DNA of 64,000 bases. Origin: Bacteroidales bacterium. GTDB taxonomy: Bacteria; Bacteroidota; Bacteroidia; Bacteroidales; F082. Location of the stretch: assembly GCA_017549805.1 (NCBI GenBank), contig JAFYNJ010000003.1:1-64000 (forward strand), read 5' to 3'. Position numbers and translations under genes: made by a program. The notes beneath the pieces were generated by a model that ran no database searches, had not been told where the DNA came from, and saw only the letters and a list, made by a program, of their open reading frames with translations. Positions 1 through 13,400 of the stretch are shown piece after piece (the first letter of the stretch is position 1; each line of letters begins with the position of its first letter).

Positions 1-1
1 A

Positions 2-199
2 ATGATTATTATTCCTGTAAAAGAAGGCGAAAGCATCGACAGAGCTTTGAAGCGCTACAAGAGAAAGTATGAGAAGACCGGCGTCGTGAAGGAACTCCGT
101 GAACGCCAAAAGTTCACCAAGCCCTCCGTCATCAAACGCGCCCAGCGTCTGAAGGCTATCTACGTGCAGCAACTCCGTCAAGCTGAAGAGAATATGTAA
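2..199 (+). CDS. rpsU: 30S ribosomal protein bS21
   Basis: Small-subunit ribosomal protein bS21, 65 residues, the usual length. It begins MIIIPVKEGE, then has a basic stretch (ALKRYKRKYEKTG) and a Lys/Arg-rich C-terminal helix, the form common in Bacteroidota. The ATG lies at base 2, so its promoter is outside the window. A strong hairpin terminator follows directly, so it is probably transcribed separately from the recombinase gene behind it. Identification is by overall sequence; nothing in the protein looks unusual. Confidence 0.95.
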   Translation: MIIIPVKEGESIDRALKRYKRKYEKTGVVKELRERQKFTKPSVIKRAQRLKAIYVQQLRQAEENM

Positions 200-231
200 T
201 CTCGCCCGTAGGGAAAATAATTTTTTTGAAC

Positions 232-283
232 AAAAACTTCGTTGTGTAAGCTTTTTTGCTTATTTTTACAACGAAGTTTTTTT
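232..283 (+). terminator. Intrinsic terminator after rpsU
   Basis: A long inverted repeat: left arm AAAAACTTCGTTGT (232-245), right arm ACAACGAAGTTTTT (268-281), with an inner AAGC/GCTT pairing and a trailing T run. It ends just before the recombinase start at 298, which also argues against an upstream TTG start at 256 that would lie inside the hairpin. Confidence 0.85.
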
Positions 284-297
284 ATTGCCTTTTTGCG

Positions 298-1179
298 ATG
301 CGAATCATCGAGCAGTTCATATCGTACATTCAAGCGGAACGGCGCTATTCCCCTCTGACGGCGAAGTCGTACCAGCGCGATCTGGATCGGTATGGCGATT
401 ACATGTCGGCTGCATACGGTGTGGACAATCTGTGCAAGGTGTCGACGCCGATGATCAAGTCGTTTTTGGTGTCGCTGAAGGACGAAGGCTTGTCGAATCG
501 CAGCATCAACCGGATGATTTCCACCTTGAAAACCTTTTACAAGTACTGCCTCAGGGAGGGCTTGGTGGAGAAGTCGCCCATGTTCGGGATCAAGAATCTG
601 AAGCAGCCCAAGAACTTGGTGAAATTTGTTCCTGAAAACGATATTAATAAGGTGTCGTTTGAAAACAAGGATGAATACACAATAAAACGTGACGAATTGT
701 TGTTTGAGATATTGTACCAGACTGGCATCCGGAAGGCAGAGCTGATTGGAATGCGTGACCAGGATGTTGACAAGTTGGCGATGAAGGTCAAGGTAAGGGG
801 AAAGCGTGACAAGGAGCGCTTTATCCCGTTGAGTCGGGACTTGCTTGCGATGATCGGCCATTACCAGACCTTGCGGGATGAGCGTTTCGGGTCGCATGCC
901 GACAGGTTGTTGTTGAATGACAAAGGGGAGGAGATGACGCCATACTTTGTATATAATAAGGTGCATCGGATGTTGGAGGGGGTGACGAGCCTGAAGCAGA
1001 AAAGCCCGCATGTGTTGCGGCACACCTTTGCCACGCACTTGTTGGACGAAGGGGCGAGCCTGGTGGCGATACAGAAGCTGTTGGGGCATGCCGACTTGGG
1101 GACGACCCAAGTGTATGCGCACAACACGATCGAGCAATTGAAGAAGATACATCAACAAGCCCATCCAAAGGGTGGGTAA
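298..1179 (+). CDS. xerC: Tyrosine recombinase XerC/XerD family
   Basis: Site-specific tyrosine recombinase of the Xer type, which resolves chromosome dimers at dif together with a partner. The 293-residue length fits a Xer protein. An N-terminal SAM-like DNA-binding domain covers about residues 1-95. The catalytic set is complete: Arg145 (TGIRKAEL), Lys169, His238 and Arg241 (HVLRH), His264 (LLGHADLG) and the nucleophile Tyr273 (TTQVYAH). The ATG at 298 was chosen because an upstream TTG falls in the rpsU terminator. Its place between rpsU and hpf is the conserved Bacteroidota context, so this is a housekeeping recombinase and not a mobile-element integrase. Whether it is XerC or XerD cannot be settled from sequence alone. 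Confidence 0.9.
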   Translation: MRIIEQFISYIQAERRYSPLTAKSYQRDLDRYGDYMSAAYGVDNLCKVSTPMIKSFLVSLKDEGLSNRSINRMISTLKTFYKYCLREGLVEKSPMFGIKNLKQPKNLVKFVPENDINKVSFENKDEYTIKRDELLFEILYQTGIRKAELIGMRDQDVDKLAMKVKVRGKRDKERFIPLSRDLLAMIGHYQTLRDERFGSHADRLLLNDKGEEMTPYFVYNKVHRMLEGVTSLKQKSPHVLRHTFATHLLDEGASLVAIQKLLGHADLGTTQVYAHNTIEQLKKIHQQAHPKGG

Positions 1180-1239
1180 ACCCCTAAAGGGGATATTAAG
1201 AAACACACTCCCGAAAGGGAATAAAAGAAAGGAGAAATT

Positions 1240-1536
1240 ATGAAAGTAATGATCAATTCAGTCCATTTCAGGGCCAGCAGTGACCTTGAAGGATTCATCA
1301 CCCAGAAGGTGGAGAAAGTCTGCAACAAGTACAGCGATGTCATCGGCGCCGAGGTGAATTTGAAGTTGGACAACAACGACACCCCGGAAAACAAGATTGC
1401 CGACATCCGGCTGATGTTGAAGGGCGACGATTTGTATGCCAGCAAGCAGTGCAAGAGCTTTGAGGAGGCCACGGATTTGGCTGTGGATGCCTTGAAAAAG
1501 CAGTTGGAGAAATACAAAGGCAAATTTGTCAAATAA
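1240..1536 (+). CDS. hpf: Ribosome hibernation-promoting factor, short form (HPF/RaiA)
   Basis: Ribosome-associated inhibitor of the HPF/YfiA family, which binds the small subunit and helps store idle ribosomes. The 98 residues make up only the N-terminal ribosome-binding domain, so it is the short form without the dimerisation domain. Typical signatures are the opening MKVMINSVHFRASSDLEGFI, the middle ADIRLMLKGDDLYA and the helix FEEATDLAVDALKKQLEKYK. The start is preceded by AAAGGAGA, a Shine-Dalgarno-like sequence that is uncommon in this phylum. The gap after the recombinase is 60 bases and holds two small palindromes (CCCCTAAAGGGG and TCCCGAAAGGGA). Confidence 0.92.
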   Translation: MKVMINSVHFRASSDLEGFITQKVEKVCNKYSDVIGAEVNLKLDNNDTPENKIADIRLMLKGDDLYASKQCKSFEEATDLAVDALKKQLEKYKGKFVK

Positions 1537-1604
1537 TTAAATAATTGGGAATCAACAATATAAAGAAATCAAAGGAAAATTTTTAAAAAAAAAGGATTAA
1601 AAAT

Positions 1605-1635
1605 ATTGTCGGTTTCAAAAAAACATGTACTTTTG
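1605..1635 (+). promoter_or_regulatory. Bacteroidota-type promoter of the tRNA-tuf operon
   Basis: A TTG at 1606-1608 lies 19 bases before TACTTTTG (1628-1635), an exact match to the Bacteroidota -33/-7 pattern TTG-N19-TAnnTTTG. Transcription should begin near 1639-1642, about 55 bases before the first tRNA. This is one of the best promoter matches in the window. Confidence 0.8.
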
Positions 1636-1662
1636 CACACCCTTTCGAAAGAGAGGGTGTGC
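1635..1662 (+). promoter_or_regulatory. Leader hairpin at the start of the tRNA operon transcript
   Basis: Nine-base arms GCACACCCT (1635-1643) and AGGGTGTGC (1654-1662) form a hairpin with an inner CTTTCGAAAG palindrome. It lies at or just after the predicted transcription start and is not followed by a T run, so it is probably not a terminator. It could stabilise or guide processing of the leader; that role is inference. Confidence 0.5.
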
Positions 1663-1695
1663 TTCTGAAAGGAGCCAAGTGTTCTTAGAAAGAGT

Positions 1696-1768
1696 GCCGG
1701 TATAACTCAGTTGGTAGAGTAGCTGATTTGTAATCAGCCTGTCGGCGGTTCGAGTCCGTCTACCGGCT
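1696..1768 (+). tRNA. tRNA-Thr (anticodon TGT)
   Basis: A full cloverleaf with acceptor arms GCCGGTA/TACCGGC, anticodon stem GCTGA/TCAGC enclosing loop TTTGTAA, and a GGTTCGAGTCC T arm. The anticodon TGT reads ACA (Thr). The CCA end is not encoded. It is first of four tRNAs ahead of tuf. Confidence 0.95.
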
Positions 1769-1784
1769 CTGAGTTGTACGAAGC

Positions 1785-1866
1785 GGGGGAGTCGCATAGT
1801 GGCAATTGCAACAGACTGTAAATCTGTCCTCGGATGAGTTCGGTGGTTCGAGTCCACCCTCCCCCA
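1785..1866 (+). tRNA. tRNA-Tyr (anticodon GTA)
   Basis: Acceptor arms GGGGGAG/CTCCCCC, anticodon loop CTGTAAA (GTA, Tyr) and a long variable arm, as expected for a class II tRNA-Tyr. The length is 82 bases without CCA, and the discriminator base is A. Confidence 0.95.
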
Positions 1867-1873
1867 CGATCAA

Positions 1874-1946
1874 GCGGAAGTAGCTCATTTGGCAGAGCGA
1901 AAGCCTTCCAAGCTTTAGGTGGCGGGTTCGAGCCCCGTCTTCCGCT
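1874..1946 (+). tRNA. tRNA-Gly (anticodon TCC)
   Basis: Acceptor arms GCGGAAG/CTTCCGC, anticodon stem AAAGC/GCTTT with loop CTTCCAA; the anticodon TCC reads GGA/GGG. It is only 7 bases from tRNA-Tyr, so both must be cut from one transcript. Confidence 0.95.
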
Positions 1947-1961
1947 CTGAAAAAGACAAAA

Positions 1962-2033
1962 GCCGATGTAGCTCAGCGGTAGAGCACTTCCTTGGTAAGG
2001 AAGGGGTCGGGAGTTCAATTCTCCCCATCGGCT
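1962..2033 (+). tRNA. tRNA-Thr (anticodon GGT)
   Basis: Acceptor arms GCCGATG/CATCGGC, anticodon stem CTTCC/GGAAG with loop TTGGTAA; the anticodon GGT reads ACC/ACT. It is the last of the four tRNAs before tuf and complements the TGT isoacceptor in decoding Thr. Confidence 0.95.
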
Positions 2034-2081
2034 CGTTTTAGTGTTTATAGGATTCAATAACCTTAAATAATTTGAAATAAA

Positions 2082-3272
2082 ATGGCAAAAGAAAAATTCG
2101 AAAGAACTAAACCGCACGTCAATATTGGTACTATCGGCCACGTTGACCACGGCAAGACCACTTTGACCGCTGCTATCACCCTGCACCTGGCCAAGAAGGG
2201 TCTTTCAGAAATCAAGAGCTTCGATGCTATCGACTCCGCTCCCGAAGAGAAGGAAAGAGGTATTACCATTAACACCGCTCACGTTGAGTATCAGACTGAA
2301 AAACGTCACTATGCTCACGTTGACTGCCCTGGCCACGCCGACTATGTGAAGAACATGGTTACCGGTGCTGCCCAGATGGACGGTGCTATCATCGTGGTTG
2401 CCGCTACCGACGGTCCTATGCCCCAGACCCGTGAGCACATCCTGCTCGCCCGTCAGGTCGGTGTGCCCCGCTTGGTGGTGTTCCTGAACAAGTGCGACCT
2501 CGTTGACGACGAAGAGCTCCTCGAGCTTGTCGAAATGGAAGTTCGCGACCTTCTCAGCAAGTATGAATTCGACGGTGAAAACACGCCTATCATCCGCGGT
2601 TCCGCTCTGGGCGCCCTCAACGACGACCCGAAATGGACTCCCGCTATTGATGAGCTGATGGATGCCTGCGATACTTGGATTCCTGAACCTCAGCGTGCCG
2701 TTGACAAACCGTTCTTGATGCCTATCGAAGACGTGTTCTCCATCACTGGTCGTGGTACCGTTGCTACCGGCCGTATCGAAACTGGTGTCATCCACGTTGG
2801 TGACCCCGTCGATATCCTCGGTATGGGTGCTGAGAAACTGAAATCAGTGGTTACCGGTGTTGAGATGTTCCGTAAGATCTTGGACGAAGGTGAAGCTGGC
2901 GACAACGCCGGTCTGTTGCTCCGCGGTATCGACAAGGATGAAATCCGTCGTGGTATGGTTATTGCCAAGCCGGGTTCCGTGAAGCCTTATCACCACTTCA
3001 AGGGTCAGGTTTACGTCCTTTCAAAGGAAGAAGGCGGCCGTCACACCCCGTTCCGTAACAAGTATCGTCCTCAGTTCTACTTCAGAACCACCGACGTTAC
3101 CGGTGAGATCACTCTCCCCGAAGGAATGGAGATGGTCATGCCTGGTGACCACGTCACCATCGACGTTAAGTTGATCGCTGACATCGCCATGGACAAGGGT
3201 CTCCGCTTCGCTATCCGTGAAGGTGGCCGTACCGTTGGCTCAGGTCAGGTGATTGAGATCATCGACGATTGA
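2082..3272 (+). CDS. tuf: Translation elongation factor Tu
   Basis: EF-Tu brings aminoacyl-tRNA to the ribosome as a GTP complex. The 396 residues match the family. The G domain shows the P-loop GHVDHGKTT near residue 19, switch I with [20 protein letters not shown] (G3) and NKCD (G4). Domains II and III follow ([13 protein letters not shown], and the closing [15 protein letters not shown]). It sits 48 bases after tRNA-Thr and is probably cotranscribed with the tRNAs from the promoter near 1630. The arrangement tRNAs - tuf - tRNA-Trp - secE is typical of Bacteroidota. Confidence 0.99.
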   Translation: MAKEKFERTKPHVNIGTIGHVDHGKTTLTAAITLHLAKKGLSEIKSFDAIDSAPEEKERGITINTAHVEYQTEKRHYAHVDCPGHADYVKNMVTGAAQMDGAIIVVAATDGPMPQTREHILLARQVGVPRLVVFLNKCDLVDDEELLELVEMEVRDLLSKYEFDGENTPIIRGSALGALNDDPKWTPAIDELMDACDTWIPEPQRAVDKPFLMPIEDVFSITGRGTVATGRIETGVIHVGDPVDILGMGAEKLKSVVTGVEMFRKILDEGEAGDNAGLLLRGIDKDEIRRGMVIAKPGSVKPYHHFKGQVYVLSKEEGGRHTPFRNKYRPQFYFRTTDVTGEITLPEGMEMVMPGDHVTIDVKLIADIAMDKGLRFAIREGGRTVGSGQVIEIIDD

Positions 3273-3294
3273 TCAACACGTTGATTAAGTTCCA

Positions 3295-3320
3295 AAGGGA
3301 GGTCTGAAAGGGCCTCCCTT
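3295..3320 (+). promoter_or_regulatory. Hairpin between tuf and tRNA-Trp
   Basis: Arms AAGGGAGG (3295-3302) and CCTCCCTT (3313-3320) form an 8-bp stem. It is followed by ATCTAC with no T run and lies 4 bases before tRNA-Trp, so a weak terminator or an RNA-processing signal is more likely than full termination. Confidence 0.5.
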
Positions 3321-3324
3321 ATCT

Positions 3325-3397
3325 ACGGGCGTAGCTCAGTTGGTAGAGCATCGGTCTCCAAAACCGAGTGTCGAGAGTTCGAGCCTTTCCGCCCGTG
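3325..3397 (+). tRNA. tRNA-Trp (anticodon CCA)
   Basis: Acceptor arms ACGGGCG/CGCCCGT, anticodon stem TCGGT/ACCGA with loop CTCCAAA; the anticodon CCA reads TGG. The discriminator is G, as expected for Trp. It lies between tuf and secE, its usual position in this phylum. Confidence 0.95.
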
Positions 3398-3420
3398 CTT
3401 TGTGTAAAAGATTCAAGAAA

Positions 3421-3615
3421 ATGAAAATTGTAGATTACGTTAAGGAAAGCTATACCGAGTTGAAAGAGAAGGTTTCTTGGCCAACTTGGAAAGAGTTACG
3501 TTCTAGCGTTATTGTGGTATCCATTGCTTCCCTAATTATCGCCTTGGCGGTATTCTTGATGGATATTTCTTTTAAAAACCTTTTGGAATTGTTCTATCAA
3601 CACGTACATTTCTAA
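3421..3615 (+). CDS. secE: Preprotein translocase subunit SecE
   Basis: SecE is the small essential subunit that clamps the SecY channel in the inner membrane. The 64 residues give the short one-helix form: an amphipathic N-terminal segment (YVKESYTELKEKVSWPTWKE) with the conserved KVSWPTWKEL, then one membrane segment (IVVSIASLIIALAVFLMDI). The frame extends upstream into tRNA-Trp, but the ATG at 3421, just after the tRNA, gives the normal SecE N terminus. It lies directly ahead of nusG, as in most bacteria. Confidence 0.95.
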   Translation: MKIVDYVKESYTELKEKVSWPTWKELRSSVIVVSIASLIIALAVFLMDISFKNLLELFYQHVHF

Positions 3616-3673
3616 TTGTGTTTATTGAATCTAATTAGCATTTTTGGGTTAACAGATCAATTTCACAGGGAAG

Positions 3674-4219
3674 ATGAACGCAACAAACGAGAAGAGATGG
3701 TATGTGATTAAGGCGATCAGTGGCAAGGAGAAAAAGGTAAAGGAATACCTTGAATCCGAGATCAAGCGCCTCAATTACCAGGACCGTATTTTTCAGGTTT
3801 TGATACCGACCGAAAAGTACTTCGAGGTCAGGAACGGCAAGAAAGTCTCGAAAGAGCGCAACTATCTGCCGGGCTATGTCCTCGTCGAGGCTATTCTGGA
3901 AGGCGAAGTCGTTCATGTCATTCGGAACGTTCCGAATGTGCTCGGTTTCCTGGGAACCAAAGGCGAGCCTGATCCGCTGCGCCCTGCCGAAGTGAACCGT
4001 ATCTTAGGTAAGATCGATGAACTTCAGGAAATGGGAGAAGGCAGCGACATCTCGTTCATGGTTGGCCAGTCGGTCATCGTCAACGAAGGACCGTTCAAGA
4101 GTTTCAGCGGCATTATCGAAGAGGTTAACGATGAGAAGAAAAAGCTCAAAGTCAGCGTCAAGATTTTCGGCCGCAAGACTCCTCTGGAACTGAGCTACTT
4201 CCAAGTGAAGTTGGAATGA
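3674..4219 (+). CDS. nusG: Transcription termination/antitermination protein NusG
   Basis: NusG binds the RNA polymerase clamp and supports processivity and coupling of transcription to translation. It has 181 residues: an NGN domain from about residue 8 ([18 protein letters not shown]) through [11 protein letters not shown] and [11 protein letters not shown], then a C-terminal KOW domain ([22 protein letters not shown]). The length and position between secE and rplK show the housekeeping NusG and not an UpxY-type specialised paralogue. Confidence 0.97.
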   Translation: MNATNEKRWYVIKAISGKEKKVKEYLESEIKRLNYQDRIFQVLIPTEKYFEVRNGKKVSKERNYLPGYVLVEAILEGEVVHVIRNVPNVLGFLGTKGEPDPLRPAEVNRILGKIDELQEMGEGSDISFMVGQSVIVNEGPFKSFSGIIEEVNDEKKKLKVSVKIFGRKTPLELSYFQVKLE

Positions 4220-4273
4220 TAACCTATATGTGAATTGACAGTTTCCTTATCATTTTAATGAAGGATTAAGAAA

Positions 4274-4720
4274 ATGGCAAAAGAAGTAAGCGGATTGATT
4301 AAACTGCAAATTAAAGGAGGAGCCGCGAACCCCGCTCCGCCCGTTGGTCCCGCATTGGGTTCCAAGGGTGTGAATATTATGGAGTTCTGCAAGCAGTTCA
4401 ACGCCCGTACACAGGATCAGGCCGGCAAGGTTTTGCCCGTCATCATCACGGTGTATAAGGACAAGTCTTTTGATTTTATCATTAAGGCTTCCCCAGTGGC
4501 GGTCTCCATCATCGAAACAGCGAAGATCAAAGGCGGATCCAAGGAACCGAACCGTACGAAAGTCGGCTCTTTGACTTGGGACCAAGTGAGAGAAATCGCC
4601 ACCAACAAGATGAAGGACATGAATTGCTTCACCATCGAATCAGCCATGTCAATGGTGGCTGGTACGGCCCGTAGTATGGGAGTGAAGATTACCGGCGAAT
4701 CACCTTTAAAGAAAGACTAA
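4274..4720 (+). CDS. rplK: 50S ribosomal protein uL11
   Basis: uL11 forms the base of the ribosomal stalk with 23S rRNA. The 148 residues show the Pro-rich loop [20 protein letters not shown] of the N-terminal domain and the RNA-binding C-terminal domain ([31 protein letters not shown]). It is the first of four ribosomal protein genes in the rplKAJL order and is 41 bases from rplA. Confidence 0.98.
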   Translation: MAKEVSGLIKLQIKGGAANPAPPVGPALGSKGVNIMEFCKQFNARTQDQAGKVLPVIITVYKDKSFDFIIKASPVAVSIIETAKIKGGSKEPNRTKVGSLTWDQVREIATNKMKDMNCFTIESAMSMVAGTARSMGVKITGESPLKKD

Positions 4721-4761
4721 GTCTTTAATGCATTTGTAGAACAACAAAAAACTAAAGTTAA

Positions 4762-5457
4762 ATGTCAAAAGTTACTAAACAACGGAAAGAAGCTTTGGCT
4801 AAGTTCGACAAAAGCAAGAGTTACTCCTTGATTGAAGCGGTTAATATCGTTAAACAGATCACTTACACCAAGTTTGATGCTTCAGTGGACCTTAACATCC
4901 GTCTGGGCGTTGACCCACGTAAGGCCAACCAAATGGTCCGTGGCTCCGTCACACTCCCTCACGGCACAGGTAAGGTTGTCCGCGTCCTGGTGCTTTGCAA
5001 CCCGGACAAGGCGCAAGAAGCTTTGGATGCTGGTGCCGACTATGTCGGACTGGATGAATACATCCAGAAGATTAAGGATGGTTGGACTGATATTGACGTG
5101 ATCATCACCACTCCCAACATCATGCCTAAAGTCGGTGCTTTGGGTCGTATCCTCGGTCCCCGTGGATTGATGCCGAACCCGAAGACCGGTACGGTGACCA
5201 TGGAAGTGGGAAAGGCTGTTCAAGAAGTAAAGGCCGGTAAGATCGACTTCAAGGTCGACAAATACGGCATCATCAATGCTGCAGTCGCAAAAGTCAGTTT
5301 CACTCCAGAGAAGATCTTTGATAACGCCAAGGAGCTCATCTCCACTGTTATCAAATTGAAACCAGCAGCTGCTAAAGGTACTTACGTGAAGAGTGTTTAC
5401 ATTTCCAGTACCATGAGCCCGGGTGTGCAGATCGATATTAAGTCAGTAGCAATCTAA
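4762..5457 (+). CDS. rplA: 50S ribosomal protein uL1
   Basis: uL1 makes up the mobile L1 stalk, and in many bacteria it also represses its own mRNA. The 231 residues show [32 protein letters not shown], the [20 protein letters not shown] block and the closing [19 protein letters not shown]. It is followed after 20 bases by rplJ, which leaves little room for the long rplJ leader seen in enterobacteria. Confidence 0.98.
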   Translation: MSKVTKQRKEALAKFDKSKSYSLIEAVNIVKQITYTKFDASVDLNIRLGVDPRKANQMVRGSVTLPHGTGKVVRVLVLCNPDKAQEALDAGADYVGLDEYIQKIKDGWTDIDVIITTPNIMPKVGALGRILGPRGLMPNPKTGTVTMEVGKAVQEVKAGKIDFKVDKYGIINAAVAKVSFTPEKIFDNAKELISTVIKLKPAAAKGTYVKSVYISSTMSPGVQIDIKSVAI

Positions 5458-5477
5458 ATTGGAAAGGAACTATTGAA

Positions 5478-6002
5478 ATGAGAAAAGAAGACAAACAAGT
5501 CATTATCGACTCCATACTCGCTGAACTGCAGGCTTGTCCCAATTTCTATCTGACCGACGTCTCCGACCTTAACGCCGAGAAGACCAGCCAGCTTAGAAGA
5601 CAGTGCTTCAATAGTGGCATCAAGATGCTCGTTGTCAAAAACGCCCTGCTGCACAAAGCTATGGTGCAGATGGAAGGTAAGGATTACAACGATCTTTACG
5701 AAGTCCTCAAGGGCTCAACGGCCGTGATGCTGTGCGAGACGGGTAATGCCCCCGCCAAACTGATCAAGAATTTCCGTCAGAAGAATGATCGTCCTATATT
5801 GAAGGGCGCTTATATCGAGGAATGCTGCTACATCGGTGACAACATGCTTGACACCCTCTGCAACATCAAGTCGAAGAACGACCTCATCGCCGACATCATT
5901 GCCTTGCTGCAGTCGCCAATGAAGAACATCATCAGCGGCCTCCAGTCAGGCGGACACAAGCTCTCCGGTATTCTCGAGACGTTGTCAGAAAAGGCAGAAT
6001 AA
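5478..6002 (+). CDS. rplJ: 50S ribosomal protein uL10
   Basis: uL10 anchors the L7/L12 dimers to the large subunit. It has 174 residues. The N-terminal RNA-binding domain is evident (YLTDVSDLNAEKTSQLRRQC, KNALLHKAM), and the C-terminal helix that carries L7/L12 ends near GGHKLSGILETLSEKAE. It lies 72 bases before rplL. Confidence 0.97.
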   Translation: MRKEDKQVIIDSILAELQACPNFYLTDVSDLNAEKTSQLRRQCFNSGIKMLVVKNALLHKAMVQMEGKDYNDLYEVLKGSTAVMLCETGNAPAKLIKNFRQKNDRPILKGAYIEECCYIGDNMLDTLCNIKSKNDLIADIIALLQSPMKNIISGLQSGGHKLSGILETLSEKAE

Positions 6003-6074
6003 CAAAAACATTGAATGTAAACATTCGCAAGAACAAAGTATTAAAATTGTATAACTCTAAAAAATAAATTAAAA

Positions 6075-6452
6075 ATGGCAGATCTTAAAGCTTTTGCTGA
6101 ACAATTAGTGAATCTTACTGTTAAGGAAGTAAACGAACTCGCTACCATTTTGAAAGAAGAATACGGTATTGAACCCGCTGCTGCTGCTGTTGCAGTCGCC
6201 GCTCCTGCTGCCGGTGGTGCCGCCGCCGCTGCTGAAGAGAAGACTTCTTTCGATGTTATCCTGAAATCAGCCGGCGCCGCTAAGTTGGGCGTTGTGAAAC
6301 TGGTGAAGGAACTCACCAGCCTCGGTCTGAAGGAAGCTAAGGAACTCGTTGACGCAGCTCCCAAGGCTATCAAGGAAGGTGTGAGCAAAGACGAAGCCAA
6401 TGCACTTAAAGCCCAACTCGAAGAAGCAGGTGCAGAGGTCGAAATTAAATAA
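6075..6452 (+). CDS. rplL: 50S ribosomal protein bL12 (L7/L12)
   Basis: bL12 is the multicopy stalk protein that recruits translational GTPases. The 125 residues comprise an N-terminal dimerisation domain ([19 protein letters not shown]), an Ala/Gly-rich hinge ([20 protein letters not shown], about residues 36-55) and the factor-binding C-terminal domain ([20 protein letters not shown]). A strong hairpin follows, separating the ribosomal protein genes from rpoB. Confidence 0.98.
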   Translation: MADLKAFAEQLVNLTVKEVNELATILKEEYGIEPAAAAVAVAAPAAGGAAAAAEEKTSFDVILKSAGAAKLGVVKLVKELTSLGLKEAKELVDAAPKAIKEGVSKDEANALKAQLEEAGAEVEIK

Positions 6453-6486
6453 GAAGGATTTATTTCCTGCAAAAATCGTGGCATTC

Positions 6487-6535
6487 AACCTCAGTCCCAA
6501 GCAATTTTTAGGGACTGAGGTTTGTGCCGTTTTTT
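6487..6535 (+). terminator. Terminator or attenuator between rplL and rpoB
   Basis: Perfect 12-base arms AACCTCAGTCCC (6487-6498) and GGGACTGAGGTT (6511-6522) are followed, after TGTGCCG, by a T run (6530-6535). It lies 74 bases before rpoB. A partial terminator here would lower polymerase subunit synthesis relative to L12, as known for the equivalent enterobacterial site; its strength here is inferred. Confidence 0.75.
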
Positions 6536-6608
6536 CGCTCTAAGGAATTCGTTCCATTTTTTTTCGTTCGTTCTTTTATTTCCTTCACACACCTAAAATC
6601 TAAATACC

Positions 6609-10451
<3,843 letters not shown>

Positions 10452-10488
10452 TGTGAACTAGGTTTTGTAAATAATTATAGGAAGAAAT

Positions 10489-13400
10489 ATGGTCAATAAC
10501 ACAATCAATAGCAATTTTGCCAGTATTACGGTAAGTCTTGCCTCTCCGGAATCCATCCTCGCCCGTTCACACGGTGAGGTGCTGAAGCCGGAAACCATCA
10601 ACTACCGTACCTATAAGCCGGAACGCGACGGTTTGTTCTGCGAGCGCATCTTCGGTCCTGTGAAGGACTGGGAATGCCACTGCGGCAAATACAAGCGCAT
10701 CCGTTACAGAGGAACCATCTGCGACCACTGCGGTGTCGAGGTGACCGAGAAAAAGGTCCGTCGCGAGCGCATGGGTCATATCCAACTGGTGGTGCCGGTA
10801 GCTCACATCTGGTATTTCCGTTCCCTCCCGAACAAGATCGGTGCTTTGTTGGGCATCCCTTCGAAGAAACTGGATTCGATCATCTACTACGAACGTTATG
10901 TGGTGATCCAACCCGGTGCGCTCGAAGGCGTTGAGATCCCGAACGATTCCGAACACCGCAAGGTGGAGAAGATGGAGTTCCTCTCCGAAGAGGAATACCT
11001 CGACTTGCTGGAATCGCTTCCGATCGAGAACCAGTACCTTCCTGACGATGATCCGAACAAGTTCATCGCCAAGATGGGTGCCGAAGCCATCTATGACCTC
11101 CTTTCAAGACTGGATCTGGACAAGGAGTCCTATATGCTTCGCGACAAGGCCAACTCTGAGACTGCACAGCAGCGCAAGCAGGAAGCCCTGAAGCGCTTGC
11201 AGGTCTTTGAATCGTTCCGTGAGGCCAACAAACACATGGAGAACCGTCCTGAATGGATGATCGTGAAGATCGTCCCCGTCATCCCTCCGGAGCTGAGACC
11301 TCTCGTCCCGTTGGATGGCGGCCGTTTCGCCACCTCCGACCTCAACGACCTGTATCGTCGCGTCATCATCCGTAACAACCGTCTGAAACGACTCATCGAG
11401 ATTAACGCTCCCGACGTTATTATGCGTAATGAGAAGCGTATGCTTCAGGAAGCCGTTGACTCGCTGTTCGACAACTCGCGCAAGTCGAGTGCCGTGAAGA
11501 CCGATTCGAACCGTCCGCTGAAATCCTTGAGCGACAGTTTGAAAGGTAAGCAGGGTCGTTTCCGTCAGAACCTGTTGGGTAAGCGTGTCGACTACTCAGG
11601 CCGTTCCGTCATCGTGGTCGGTCCGGATCTGAACATGAACGAATGCGGTCTTCCCAAGGACATGGCTGCCGAGCTCTTCAAGCCGTTTGTCATCCGTAAG
11701 ATGATCGAACGCGGCATCGTGAAGACCGTCAAGTCAGCCAAGAAGATCGTTGACCGCAAGGAACCTGTGGTTTGGGATATCCTTGAGAACATCCTGAAAG
11801 GCCACCCGATCCTGCTGAACCGTGCTCCTACACTGCACCGTCTGGGTATCCAGGCCTTCCAGCCCAAGTTGGTCGAAGGCAAGGCTATCCGTCTGCACCC
11901 CTTGGTGTGTACGGCTTTCAACGCCGACTTCGACGGTGACCAGATGGCTGTCCACGTTCCGCTGGGCAATGCCGCCGTTTTGGAAGCCCAGATCCTGATG
12001 TTGGCTTCGCACAACATCCTGAATCCTTCCAACGGTGCGCCTATCACCCTGCCTTCACAGGACATGGTTCTCGGTCTGTACTACATCACCAAGCCTCGTA
12101 AGAGCACGCCCGAGCACATTGTGAAGGGCGAAGGTATGTCGTTCTACTCACCGGAAGAGGTCATCATCGCCCACAACGAAAAGCGCGTTGACATGCACGC
12201 CATCATCAACTGCCGTGTCAAGGTCCGCGAAAAGGGCGAGATCGTCACCAAGAAGGTCGAAACCACCGTGGGTCGTGTCATCTTCAACCAAGTGGTTCCT
12301 GAAGGCTATGGCTACATCAACCAGCTCTTGACCAAGAAGTCGTTCCGTAGCATCGTCGGCGAGATGGTCCGTTTGCTCGGTACCGCCGTGACGACGAAGT
12401 TCTTGGACGACATCAAGAACATGGGTTACTACATGGCATACAAAGGCGGTTTGTCGTTCAACCTCGGCAACGTCTTGGTTCCTGCCGCCAAGGAAAAACT
12501 CATCGGCGAGGCCAATGCCAAGGCTGCTGAGATCCGCGAATACGAAAAGATGGGTTTCATGGGCCCCAACGAGCGTTACAACCAAATCGTTGACCTTTGG
12601 ACCGATGTCAATACCAAGCTGACCAAGGAGGTGATGGATCTGCTGTCATCCGACGACCAGGGTTTCAACCCGGTTTACATGATGCTGCACTCCGGCGCCC
12701 GTGGTTCTGAGGCTCAAGTCTCACAGCTCTGCGGTATGAGAGGTCTGATGGCCAAGCCTATGAAAGCTGGTTCCGGTGGTGCTGAAATCATCGAGAACCC
12801 GATTCTTTCCAACTTCCAGGAAGGCCTTTCCGTGTTGGAGTACTTCATCTCCACTCACGGTGCCCGTAAGGGTTTGGCCGATACCGCTCTGAAGACCGCT
12901 GACGCTGGTTACCTTACCCGTCGTCTGGTTGATGTTGCCCATGATGTCATCATCACGAGCAAGGACTGCGGTACCCTCCGTGGCTTGACCGTCTCGCGCG
13001 GTGAAGAAATCAAGGAAAAAGGCAAGCACTCCCTGCTTTACGACCGTATCCTCGGTCGTGTGGCTTTGCACGACATCTTCAGTCCTCTTACCGGTGAACT
13101 GATCGTTGCCGGTGGCGAGGAAATCAACGAAGAGTTGGCAGAAGCCATCGACGAGTCACCCATCGAGAGCGTCGAAATCCGTTCCGTGTTGACTTGCGAA
13201 GCCAAGCACGGTGTGTGTGCCAACTGCTATGGCCGCAACCTCGCTTCGGGCAAACTGGTTCAGAAAGGTGAGGCTGTGGGCGTCATCGCTGCACAGTCCA
13301 TCGGTGAGCCTGGTACCCAGCTGACCCTGCGTACCTTCCACCAAGGTGGTAAGGCTTCGAAGGGTGTTGTGGTCAACAGCACCGAAGCCAAGTACGACGG

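Noticed and set aside
298-1179. The tyrosine recombinase as sign of a mobile element or integrated phage
   Set aside because: Its size, motifs and position between rpsU and hpf are those of the chromosomal Xer recombinase; no attachment-site duplication or phage genes are near.
3674-4219. NusG as an UpxY-type capsule antiterminator
   Set aside because: It lies in the secE-nusG-rplK context 38 kb from the glycan locus and has the ordinary NGN and KOW sequence.
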